A stretch of DNA of 58,692 nt, from positions 1 through 58,692 of the forward strand of contig CAYVRC010000009.1 of NCBI GenBank assembly GCA_964453205.1, given 5' to 3'. A model generated the notes under the pieces. That model saw only the letters and a program-made list of their open reading frames with translations. It was not told the DNA's origin and ran no database searches. A program made the position numbers and the translations under genes. This document shows, one piece after another, positions 17,160 through 28,900 of the stretch. Every line of letters starts with the position of its first letter. Positions within the stretch are counted from its first letter, which is position 1. The stretch comes from Crateriforma sp964453205. GTDB taxonomy: Bacteria; Planctomycetota; Planctomycetia; Pirellulales; Pirellulaceae.

Positions 17160-19706
17160 TCAACCGGGAAAGTTCCTCGAATCCGAGAGACCTTCATCGG
17201 AAAAGCTCGCGGTCGGCAGGGCAGAAAAAAATTCATCGATCACCTCGTTGCGATCCCTCTGTTCAGCAGAATCGGCATCCCGGTCGGCTCGGGCAAGGGT
17301 CGAGTTTCGAAAAATCGTCGCCGGCACCGACGATTCGTGGTTTTCCCTCAGTGCATCCCCTTGATCCGCCGGGACGGGGTCTGCGGCAGCCGACGCAATC
17401 CCTGCGGCCGGACCCGGGCCGCCGGCCGGGGGAACGACAACTCCGGGAACAACAACGCCCGCTGCTTCGCCTTCGCCGGGGTTCGAATCGGATCGCCGAT
17501 TCAAATGATTGATGACCAGCAGCGCGTCAATGGCCGTCACCATGCCGTCGTTGTTGACGTCAATGCTCGGGCCGGTGGCTTCTTCGCCCGCGAGCAAACG
17601 ATCCCCGTTGCGATTCAGGTCGTTGATGATCAGCAAAGCGTCGAAGGCGGTCGCCCCGTCGAGCCCATCGACGTCCGCGGCCAATTCCGTGTTGTGCCGC
17701 GGACTGTCGACGATCGAGACGGGGACCATCCGCGTGGATGAAACGCCGTCGACGACGGTGACCGGGACGCCTTCGGCCGCGACTCGGTGGATCAAATTGG
17801 CGGGCCGGACGAAAAGTCGATATTCCCCGTCGGGCAAGTGATCAAACTTGAACACGCCGTCCGCCCCGGTCGTCAGCGTCGACGGCTGGCCGTAGGAAAC
17901 TTTTCCCAGCCCCACCGACGTCGCGGCGTGTCCGTGCATCCGAACGCTGTGGATCCGCCCGTGAGGGTCGTCGATGGTCAACAACGCCGTCTCACCCAGC
18001 ATCAGGGCCGACGTCGTTTCGCGACCGATGAGGATGCCGTCGGCGTCGAAGGCTTCGATGCGTGCAAAACTACTGTCTTCCAACCCGACGACTTCAACCG
18101 TGACGGTGCCGGTCGTTTCGCCGAGCGTCGCCCACAGCTTGGCGTTGCCCGACCAGTCCGCCTGCCACCGCTGGCGAACCTCGTGGTAAGCATGCAACAA
18201 GCGACGTGTCGTTTCCGGCGTCACCTCGACATCGAACAAGCCTGCCACGGAGTCGAACGGGGCCCCTTCGACGCTCAGCGTGATCCCGCCCTGGTCGCCC
18301 GTGACGAAGCCTCCATCGTCTTGCTGCGGATCATATCGGCCCATCGCTAACGCGTTGCCGTCGGCGTCTCGGATCGTGAGGGCCGCACCGGCCAACGCCG
18401 GTTCTTCGGCGATTCGATCCTGATCGGCGTCCCGGTCGACGAACAAGCCGCCACGAATCGCCGCGTCGGACATCACCGGCGTGACCCTGTTTCCCGCGAG
18501 GATCGGGCTGGTCATCCCCGTGTTCGTATCGACCACGCGAAACGCGATGGATTGGAACGGCTCGAGGATTTCCCATTCCAGTTCGATGTCCAATTCGGGA
18601 ACCCGGGGGCTTGTCAGCGTCTGCCAAACGCCCTCGTCCAGGCGGACCTGCAGCTCGCTGATTTCGTTGGGCGAGATGTCACTTTGAAATCCCCAGCTGT
18701 TTTGATTGATCAGGGGCACGGCGGAAGCATGACCGACCAGCCGATACGTCGATGTCGCCGGATCGAAGGTGCCGATGGCGTCGAAGGCCAAGGGCACGTC
18801 GGCCAGGTCGAAGACGCCGTCACCGTCACTGTCCCGCCACCCCAGCATCGCCAACGTCGACGCGGGGCTGACCAGTCCGTTGTAGGCGTCGATCACACTT
18901 TGACCGGCCCGCATGATGCTGGTCTGTTGGACGAACCCCGGTGTCGGGTTGTCCGCGGCGTTCACGTTTTGGGTGTTGTAATAACCCCGCCGGTCGGTCC
19001 AAGATCCGCCGCCGGGGTATTCGTCACGGGCGTAAAAGATGTGGCCCAGTTCGTGCGTGATGGTCCGCGCCGGCCTGGTCGAAGGCGTCACGATGTAGCG
19101 GCCGCCGGCGAAGGCGAACGCGGTGGAAAACGGGCCGCCGGACGCAAAACTTCCGTCCGGATCATCCGAAGCATCCGCCACAAAGATCGTGAAAGCCCAG
19201 TCCGTATTGAGGCGAGTCCGCTGGTCATGATTGAAGCGAATGACCGCTTCGCCGACCGATGACGAATCGGCGTAACCGAGCGGCGTCAAAAAGGAAGTGA
19301 TCGGCAGATTGATGTCGTTGCTGGTGCGATCGATCGCTTCGTAAGCCACTTCGACCGGCTCGCGGGCGTACCGGTCATCGATCACGAACTCCAAATCGTG
19401 GACCGTGTTTTGCGCGTCCAACAGATCGGACCACCAATTCACCGCGGTCGTGATTTTTTCCAGCATCGCGTCGATCTCGGCCGCATCCCAGTCTTGAGAT
19501 TCCGCATCGATGGCACCGTTGCTTTCAAAGAACACAGGCGTCACCGCCACACGGCCCAGCAGGAATTCCCCCGTATCCTGCGGCGTCACACCGAAAAATG
19601 GTCCCACATCGCCGGCCAACAGACGGCGGGTTTCCAAAAGTTGGACGTTCAGCCTCCGCGCCGCTGGCGATGATCGTCGGCGACGGCGATGCGAGTGGCG
19701 TTTCAT
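17160..19706 (-). CDS. LEPR-XLL exported metzincin-like metalloprotease with C-terminal dockerin
   Basis: An 848-residue protein. The LEPR-XLL-type signature is LNVQLLETRRLLAGD (19-33) after an Arg-rich start. The zinc-protease core lies at about 100-320: the helix THELGHIFYARDEYPGG holds His218, Glu219 and His222 (codons at 19041-19055), and a later SIMRAGQ could be the Met-turn. HELGH followed by IFYARDEY lacks the third His at the usual spacing, so the Asp or a later residue may replace it. Then come beta-rich regions (FVDRDADQDRIAEEPALAG; GADGVFKFDHLPDGEYRLF, like carboxypeptidase regulatory domains) and dockerin-type repeats at about 672-735 (AFDALLIINDLNR, AIDALLVINHLNR). A Pro/Gly/Ala linker and acidic tail close it. 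It lies between two other LEPR-XLL proteins and could process them. Confidence 0.88.
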   Translation of the reverse strand: MKRHSHRRRRRSSPAARRLNVQLLETRRLLAGDVGPFFGVTPQDTGEFLLGRVAVTPVFFESNGAIDAESQDWDAAEIDAMLEKITTAVNWWSDLLDAQNTVHDLEFVIDDRYAREPVEVAYEAIDRTSNDINLPITSFLTPLGYADSSSVGEAVIRFNHDQRTRLNTDWAFTIFVADASDDPDGSFASGGPFSTAFAFAGGRYIVTPSTRPARTITHELGHIFYARDEYPGGGSWTDRRGYYNTQNVNAADNPTPGFVQQTSIMRAGQSVIDAYNGLVSPASTLAMLGWRDSDGDGVFDLADVPLAFDAIGTFDPATSTYRLVGHASAVPLINQNSWGFQSDISPNEISELQVRLDEGVWQTLTSPRVPELDIELEWEILEPFQSIAFRVVDTNTGMTSPILAGNRVTPVMSDAAIRGGLFVDRDADQDRIAEEPALAGAALTIRDADGNALAMGRYDPQQDDGGFVTGDQGGITLSVEGAPFDSVAGLFDVEVTPETTRRLLHAYHEVRQRWQADWSGNAKLWATLGETTGTVTVEVVGLEDSSFARIEAFDADGILIGRETTSALMLGETALLTIDDPHGRIHSVRMHGHAATSVGLGKVSYGQPSTLTTGADGVFKFDHLPDGEYRLFVRPANLIHRVAAEGVPVTVVDGVSSTRMVPVSIVDSPRHNTELAADVDGLDGATAFDALLIINDLNRNGDRLLAGEEATGPSIDVNNDGMVTAIDALLVINHLNRRSDSNPGEGEAAGVVVPGVVVPPAGGPGPAAGIASAAADPVPADQGDALRENHESSVPATIFRNSTLARADRDADSAEQRDRNEVIDEFFSALPTASFSDEGLSDSRNFPG

Positions 19707-19922
19707 GCTGTTTTGATAGTGCGAAGACGGTCGTTTGGTTCGCCCGATCAGGCATCGACGACGAAACCGAGCCCCGTTTGGGGGCATGGACTCATGATCG
19801 TTGCCGACATGCCGTTTCGGTCCGTCCGTATTCTCTTAGAACGACGGTTCAGGTTCCGCCGACCCGAAAAACCGGAACAGCCGTCAAAGTTTCCGTGATT
19901 TCCGTCTTCATCGGCGGGAAAC

Positions 19923-22900
19923 TCATCCATTCAACAAGTCGGCAAAGGCTTGATCCACTGGGTTCCAAGGGTCTTCGTCGTCGTGCCGATCGGCCGCGTC
20001 GCCGGCGATCAAATCGACGGCATCGTCCAAAGCGACCACTGCGGCGTGATCAAACACGCTGGTCGAGACGGCCGGAACCGAGGAGGAGGTTTCCCGGTCG
20101 CCCCCCTCGGACTCGGTCAACATGCGGTCACCTGCGATCGTCGCGGCGCTGGCCATCAGGCCACCACCGAGCGGTTGATAGGTCGCTGGGAGGCCGGCCG
20201 ATGACAGGGCGACGCTTTCGCCTTCACCGCTACCGAATTGATTGCCCGCGATCCGATTCAATTCGTTGATCACCAACAAGGCATCGAACGCCGTGACTTG
20301 GCCGTTGCCGTCGACGTCGGGGAAGATCGCCGGTCCGGACAACACGTCGCTCGGTTGCAAGACGATCGCGTTGGTGCCGGCACGGTTCAACATGTTGATG
20401 ATCTGAAGCGCGTCCAACGGCGTCGTCGCAGCGCTATCGTTCACATCGGTGACGCCGGCCGGATTTTGGAACGGGTTGGCCGAAACGATCAGGCGGTAAT
20501 CTTCCACCTCACCGCTCGCGGCATCACCGGTGCTGCCCAGATTCGCATCTTCGCTCAGTCGGAACCGGGCAAAGGTTTCACCCTGGAAAGCGTCTTCGGG
20601 GACCTGGACCGAAATCGTGCCCCCGTCGACGATCAACTGACGACCGGGCAAGGCGTTGCCGCTGCCGTCGTTGCCGAATCGACGCACGGTTTCGAAAACG
20701 TTGTCGGCGTCCCAATCGAACCAAGCGTCGAAGTAGAACTCACGACCGCCGGCCACGTTCAAATCGACCGTGAACTCCGCTGCGAAACCGGAGCGAACCA
20801 CGTTGGGAACCGTCACGCCGTCATCGTCGTCCGCATCGGGCTGCCGGGCATCGGCGTCCGGTGACACGACGTCGCCGATGCTAAAGTTCGGATCGACCGC
20901 GTGACGTGGCCCTCCGAATGTCAGTGAGGTGAAGTAGGGGGCCGGTGCGTCCCCGTAATCGAAACCGCCGCCGACAAAGATCGTCAACTCGGTGCGTCCG
21001 TTGGGCTGATTGCTTTGCAGCAGGTTGCCGACGTCATCACCGACGGTCGATGTGTCCAACGCCCCCGAACCGCCCACGCCCGTCGTGCCTTCGACGAAGA
21101 CCAGGTTGCTGATCGCGGTCGCGTCGACGCCGGCGAGTCCCGCGGCGTTGACGGCTGCGGCGATCGCTTCGGCCGCTTCAGCCGCTGTGGCATCGATCGG
21201 AATCACGATCGGCCTGGCGGTCGTCGCACCGGGCTGAGCCATGGGCAACAATCCGGAATCACCTAGGTCCAGCGTCACACTGGCGTCGCCGCCCAAGACG
21301 ACGCGGCCGAATCCGGCGTTGCTGGGCGTCAATCCCAAGGTGCTGCCGCCGATCGCACGGACCATCGCATCGGCGATTTGATCCAGCGTCGTCGCACCGG
21401 TGATCGTCACCGGTGTGGCGCCGCCCGCCACGCTGCCGTTGTTATCCAATTCGAACGTCACCAAGTCTCCGGCACCGCGACGCAGCGTAAACGTGTCACC
21501 GTCGCCGATCGTGCTGCTCGGTCCGCTACCATCGCTCGGGATCTGAATTCCGAACCCGGGACTGACGCCCAAACGACCCGCGACGGTGCCCAAGGTGTCG
21601 GTCACCGTGACGGTCGCCAAAGGACTGCTGCCGAGGAGCTGGACGACATTGCCCGCCGAGTTGCCGGTGACCGCGGACGACGACGCCCCGACGGCCGCCG
21701 CGATGGCCGCCGCGATTTCGTTCGCGCCGCCGGCATCGGGCAAGCCGATTCGGATCCGGCCGCTGGTGCTGGCGTTGTTGCTGTCCAGTTCAAAGATCCG
21801 CTGCGTGTTGCCGTCGAACAAGGTCAACAGCAAGCCGTCGGCGGCCGACGGGGTCAAGTCGGGATCGACCGTGACCGTGATTCCGCTTTCGTATTCAAAG
21901 GTGGTCGCGTCGGCAGCCGCATCGCCGATGACGAATTGCTGTCCGTCGACAAAACTGGATCCGTCCCCTGCCGACAGGATCGAATCGTTGCCGCCGACCA
22001 TGCGGATCGTGTAAGTCGATTCTTGTTGCCAAACGCCCGCGATCGGCGTCAGCCGAATCGTGTTGCTGCTGGGGTTGTACCCGAACCGGTAATCGACGCC
22101 TTCGACCAAAGCTTGACCGTCACGCAACAAGATCAAACTGCTGCTGTCCACGGTGCGATCATCAATCCCCGTTCCCGGCGCCACGTCGGCGGGCGCCAGC
22201 CCATCGACCAGTTGGATTTCGAAGGCGTCGGGGGCATCGCCGAACACCGACACGACGCCCGCGCCGGTGCCCAGGCCGGGTGCCTGCGGCGAAACCAACA
22301 CGGCGCGAGGTCCGGACAAATCGCCGCGATCGACCGCGCCGCGATCTTTGAAGACCCGTTCGCCCAACCCGCTGGGCGTTTCGACGTCCGGATCATCGAC
22401 GCGAAGCTGACCGTTGACGTCCAAGCGAGGCGCCAAGATCGGTGACGGCGGCAATCCCACCGCGATCTTGACCGTTGCCAGACCGGGCCGGTCTTCCAAC
22501 GAATCGATGCTGCTGTCGATGATCCGTGCGTTCGCCGACGGCGAGAACACCAAGTCCGAAGCACCGACGAAAATCGTTTCACCGTCGGTCAGTTGCAACG
22601 CGAATTCGCCCGCTCCCACGCCGCTGGCATCGTTGTCATTTCGATAGTAGGCATTGCCCCCCAGCACGATCGCGTCGCTGGGACTGTCGGCGCTGATCCC
22701 GTCGGCCGAATTGGCGACCAAGTTGTTCAACAACGTCGGCGCGACGTTGCCGACCAAGTTGATGCCGGTTCCGCCGGAGGTGAACTGATCCGCCGGTACG
22801 CTGCGGAGCGCTCCGACGGCGTCGATGTCTGCACCGCGTGAATCGTCACCGGCGTTGCCCTGTCGGAGGTCGGTCAAGCGAACGAACGAGATCCGATCAC

Positions 22901-25900
22901 CGACACCGAAACCGGCCGCGTCGATGTCCAAGCGATTGTTCGTTCCGAAAGCCGTCCCGACGGTCGTGTAAATCAAACCGTCGCGACTGACTTCGACCAA
23001 GACCGATTCGATCGCACCGGATTCAAAAATCACCAGGTCGGGCTGGGAATCCCCGCTGCCGGTCAACTGGTTATCGGTGAACTGCAACGTGATCGATCCG
23101 CCCAGACCGAGCGACGTCGTGAAGTCACCGTTGGTCGGTTCGTCACCGGCCCCCGGTCCGTCGGGCACGCCGAGCGCCCTGGTCGGATCGTCAAAGACGG
23201 CCCCGGGAGCATCCGCATCGGCACCCGGCGAGTACACGGCAACGGCGTCGGCAAACGCGGTGTCACCGCCGTCGAACAGGATGCCTTGGAAAGTTTGCGG
23301 TGTTCCGGTCGGACCGGCCTGCACCAGACCACCGATGATGGTGTTGTTGACGATTCGCTCGAACGGCAACGGCGTGCTGCCGGTTCCGTCGCCGGCGCCC
23401 GCGATCCCCGACACCTGCAAGCCGCCGACGCTGTTGTAAGCCATCACATTGCTGCGAACGACCACACCGGGCACCACGCTTTCGGTATTCAATTCGACCA
23501 GGTTCCGCGGGTAACGGACCAAGGTCGCGGAAGTCTGGCCGGCCACCGTCGCGGTCGAATCGTGATTGATTTCGACGCCGAAATTGGAATTGAACAGGAA
23601 GCTGCTGTTCTCGACCATGATCACGCCTTGGCCGTCTCGATTGCGGTTCTCGTCGCCACGTCGCGTGGCCACGTCCACCGACGCCAGGGCGCCGCTCGGG
23701 TCGACCACCATGACGTCGCCGACCAAGTTGATCTTCGCATCCGAAGGCGTGTCGATGCCGCTGGCCGGCAAAGCGCTGACGTCGAGAACGGACCGCACAT
23801 CGGCGCGATTGATCGCGGCGACCAGATTGGCGGCGACTTCGCCGGCCGTGCCCGGGCGAACCGCTCCGGTGTCCGGATCGACTTGCTGCAACGTGATCGG
23901 CACGCGAACGTTGCCGGGGCGGACGCCGTTGCCGGCTTCGACCAAGTCGAACTCGAACGTGATCGTGGCGCGACCGTCGAAAAGCTGGAACGTTTGACCG
24001 TCGGTCAACGCGTCGGCCGAAAGGGCCGTGATGCTGCGGGATTCCGCCAAACGATCATTGGTGTCGAAGGTGCGGAACCGTTTGCCGGGTTCACTCTGTG
24101 CGTTCAAGCTCCTGGCCGATTCGACGTACTCGCTGGCGTCACGGATCTCGACCTGATAGCTGCCCGTGTTCAAACCGCTCGTTTCGTCATCCGGGTTCGC
24201 CAGGTCCGGACGCGCGTCATTGATGAACGCGCCGTCGACCACTGCCGATCCGGTCGCGATCTCGCCGCGTTCGGCGAAACCGATGATGAAGTCGTCCAAG
24301 TAAACGCCTTCGACTTCGTTCTCGCGGCTGCCCAAGATCACGTCTCCGCCGAAACGATCTCCGTATCGATCGCTGGGAACGGCCAAAGGCCCCGAATCGT
24401 CGATGCTGTAGGCCCCCAACAAAATCGTCGGTCCCGACGCCGGCACGATGGATTCATCGCCCCCGGTCAGTCGCTGTGCCAAGGCGGTGCTGATGGCCGC
24501 GGCGACTTGCGATGCCGACATGTCTCGGCTGATCGGAACAGGGGTTCCCAAAGCGTCTTGGGTTCCCGTCAGCATGAACAAGTTGCCGTCGGAAACTCGC
24601 AGGTTTCCGACACCGTCGAACTCCAACATCGCTCCTGTTTGCGAAGGCGTCGATGACGTCGCGAAACGGATCGTGGCGTCGTAGCTGTCGACTTGACCGG
24701 GGACGGCTGTGCCCGTGGTGCGGATGTCGTAGGCTTCGTTGCCACGTCCGCTGATGCCGATGTACAACGTCCCCGGTCGGGCAGCGGTGTAGGTGACCGA
24801 TCCGTCGGCAGCGATGCGGGAGGACAGTTCATTTCCACTGGCATCGAAAAAGCGGACCGCCGCGGTGAGCGCCGGATTGATGTCCAAACGCACGTCGACG
24901 GAAACCTGCGTGCCGGCAGCGACATCGACCTGCAACAGATCGACGTCTTCGGGACGCGTCGGGTTGCCCATCGCGTCCAAGCCGCCGATGCGACCGGTGC
25001 CGCTGATCGTGACGTTGCCGTTCCGGTAGGGCAGGGCGGTGGCTTCGAAAATCACGTCGTTGGTGCCCGCCGGTACGCTCGGATCGTCCGACGCGTCGGA
25101 GAAGTCAAAGTTGGAGACTTGCACATTCTCGGCCGGCGTGGTCGCCAGGGTCGCGGCCAACGCGGCGGCAATGTCGGCGCCGGAAAGGTCGGCGACCGTC
25201 GTGCCGGCCGGTCGCTGGGCCAGCAAGTCCACGGCACGTTGTCCGGCCGCAATCGGCCGGCTGCCGTCGTCCAAGACGAACGTTTCGCCTTCGATCGTGA
25301 TCGTCGCGACGGCGGTGGGATCTTGGTAAAGCGTCGCCAGGGTGCTGCCCGCCGGCATGGTCACCGCCGGAGCAAAATCGAACTCGAACGTTTCACCGGC
25401 GATGGTGAATTGCTGACCTTCGCGAAGTCTTTCGGCCGGAACGGCGCGAAGCGAATTCGACCCCGTCTTGATCGCCCCGGCGGTCGAGAATTCGACTCGC
25501 AAGCTCAGGTCCGTCATGCCGGCGAAGTCGCCCAGCGCGACTCGCGCCTGTCGCCAAGAATCCGTGTTGTCGAACAACTGTTGGACTTGGAGATCGATGT
25601 CGTCGTTGTACACGCCGCTGCGTGCCGGATCATCAAACTCGTCGTCGGTCGTCCCCCCGCCACGCGACGTGTTGTTCGTCGCGACCAGGTGTTCGACGCC
25701 TTCGGCCGTCACGACGTAGACGCGTAAGGCGTCCCGGTCACTGGGCGTGTTGTTGCGGTTCCGTCCGTCTTGGCCGTCGGTTTCCAGGAAGTAACTGAAG
25801 TACAACACCGGTTGATCGGCGGCCGAATAGCCGGCCAAGTCAAACGTGTTGCTTTGCAAGGCTCCTTGAGCACCGCCGGGGAAGTTCACGGTGTTTTCGA

Positions 25901-28900
25901 TCGCTTGACCGTCTTGCCGTGGGTTTTGGATGTTGTTGTTGTTCAACACCACGGGACGTTCCAAGTCGGCGTAGTTGCCGCCGAAAATTTCGTCTTCGTA
26001 GTTGAACGCGAGGCTGAAATCGTCGTCGTTGTCCGCACCGCCACGCGTGCCGCTGTCCAGCGGCGCGCGTCGATGACCGGCGTCGCCGGTGCGTTCTTCG
26101 CTGCTGTGCCACAGGTTGAAATCCAGGGTACTGAAGTCCAATCCTTGGGCACCGGCGATCCCCGTGGAAACCGACGTTCGGCCGCCCGAAAACACCGGTT
26201 GCAGCACGCCCAAGGTGTCGAAGGCATGAATGTCACCGCCGGCGGTGATGCCGAACAGAATCTGGCCGAACTCGCCGTCCTGAACGCTGGCCGGGCCGGC
26301 CCGCAAACCGGTGAAATTCAACCCGCGAAGATCGGTGGCCGTCGCCAGGTATCGACCGACGCTGCGTGTCCCGTTGCTGTTCAATTCGCCTTGAGAGACG
26401 AAGAACAAACCGCCCGCGTCGGACACGGCGTACAGGTTTTCACCGACCATTTCGGCGCCGGTAATCAAACCGTTCATTCCGTTGCCGCCACGAACGAAAC
26501 TGCTCGCGGCATTCAGCGTCGATTCGACGTCGGAAATGAACCCACGGCTGCCGATTTGAATCGAGTTGCCGCGGGCGACCGCGGTGACGCTGGGCAAACC
26601 GCCTCCGGTATTGGCATCATCAATCGCCGAGACGATTCGTTCCGCCAAAATATCGATCGTGTCGGTCGGCAAAAGCTGAATCGCAACGGCGCCCGAGGAG
26701 ACGCCGGGGGTGCCCGACAGGGTGATCGCGGTGCCGCCGAGGATCGATACCGTGGTGGCACCCGGCAAAGCGATCAGGGTGCCTTGCTGCACGGCGGGCA
26801 GCCCGACCGAGCGGATCGTTTCGGCCAGCGCTTTCATCGCCACGTCGGGCCGCGTGCCCGGTTGGATGAATACTGCCACGGCTCCCGCATTTTCCAGCGT
26901 GGGATCGCCGACCAAGGTGATGCCTGATCCGGTTTGCGTCGCGGCCAAAGGCGAACCGTTGGTGAACACGACTTCGTCGCCCACCGCTCGCGAAGCCAAT
27001 CCGACCAGATTGCTGTTCAAGACACGCGAAACTTCCGCGGCCAGATCGCCCGCGGTGCGGGTTTGACCGGTGGACGTGACCAACGAAACACCGAGGTTGG
27101 AGCCTTGGGCGGCACCGCCTCCGGTGAATTCAATGGTCTGGGTTTGGCCACCGCTGGCGTTGACGGTAACCGTCGCGCCCTGCGTCAGACCGCTCGCGCC
27201 GGGTGCGGCGAGCTGAATCTTCACCCCCGTGTTGAATTCGAACACCGTGCCGTCGATCAGCACGGCGTCGCCGTCGTTGATCGTGCCGGCGGACGCGGCG
27301 GACAGCGAGAAACCGCTATCCAGTTCGAACTTCAGCGTCTCGGTGCCGTTGGAAAGCGTGAACGAGTCACCGTCGAAGACCTGAGGAACCAAGACGCCCT
27401 GGGCGTTCACCGTCATCGGCATTTTCAAACCGAGCTCGGTGTCGAACGAAGACGCCGCAGCGGTGTTGATCTGGCCGATTTCCAAAAGCGACGCCCCCGC
27501 ACCGGCCATCCCCGGCGTGTCGGACAAGGGTGACGTCGGACCATCCACAGTGCCGTCTTCGGGATTGAATTTGAACAGCACGTTTCGGAAGTAATCGATT
27601 CCGGGCCGACTGGCGCGATTGCCGACAAAGAAGCCTCGTTCTTCGCCGCCTTGGGCGCGAATCGTGACCGCCTGGACTTGGAATCCGACGTCGCTGTCGT
27701 CACTCAGGATGGCGTCTTCGTCATCGGGGACCGGGTTGTTGTGGAACGTCTCGATCCCACCGCCGGTGCTCAGCGGAGCACTCAGCGAGGCGTCGACCGT
27801 CGAAATGCGGTTGTAGAACCAGGTCTCGTCCGACGCGTTGCCGACGAACCCGCTGTAGCCGAACAGTTCGCCGTTGGCGGTAAAGGCCACGTCGCGGACG
27901 ATCTCGCCGAAGTTACCCAAACGCCCGTACTGATCGCCGGTGAAGGGATTGACCAAGATCAAACCGCTGTTCGTATTGACGTACAGCAACACGTCGTCAA
28001 GCGAGTGTTCGACGACACTTTCGCCGTTGAACAAGACCGGCACGACCGGTGCGTCGGCGGTGCCGCCGTAGACCGCCGAGTTTTCGCCGGCACCTTCGCT
28101 GAAGTTGATGATGCGGTCTTCCGCGATGCGGCGGACCGAATCGATCGGCTCGAGTCGCAACAGCGGATTGGCCGAATCGGCGTTGAAAAACTGATCCAGC
28201 GGTTGCGGCACCCTTTGCTGGTTGGCCACCGCGACGAAATACGTGCCTTCGCTGAGTTCGGCCGCACCGATGTAAGGATCTTTCGTGCCGGCGCTGCCGC
28301 GTGACAAGTCGGTCGTGCTGTTGGTACCCGGCGATGCCGGCAGGTCGTCGGCGATGTTGCTGTCGCCGCCGATCAAAATCAGTTCGCCGGCGGCGTTGAA
28401 CACGTACAACGCCATGTCCGCGCGGGCAAAATTGTCGGCGTAATCCAAATCGAACACCGTCGACAAGTAAAGCGCCGCGCCGTCGCGAGTCAGATTCTCG
28501 TAGTTCACATCAAAGCGGTACCAGTCCACGTCGGTCGCCGAAGTCAACGCCCCGCCGAAGGACTTGGCCAACTTGTCACTTTGCAGCGGCCCGGCGGCGG
28601 CACCGCCATCGTCGGCGGCACCGAAAAAGCCCAAGGGCTGAGCGTTCGCCAGCGAATCGTTGTCGCCGGTCGTCTCGTAGTCTTCACCCAACAGGGGACT
28701 GTGCAGCGGTTGCCCGATGATCTGAACACCGTTTTCGGCGTACCGAATATCGGCAAAGTTGATTTGCGTCCCCGGCTGTTCGTCGGTTTCCTGCAGACGA
28801 ACTTGCAACTCGTAAGCACCCTTGGTCAATCCGCCGAGCACGAGATTCGGATCCGTGAGCGTCGCAAAGTCCCGTGGGTCGGTCGTATTGCTGCTGCGAA

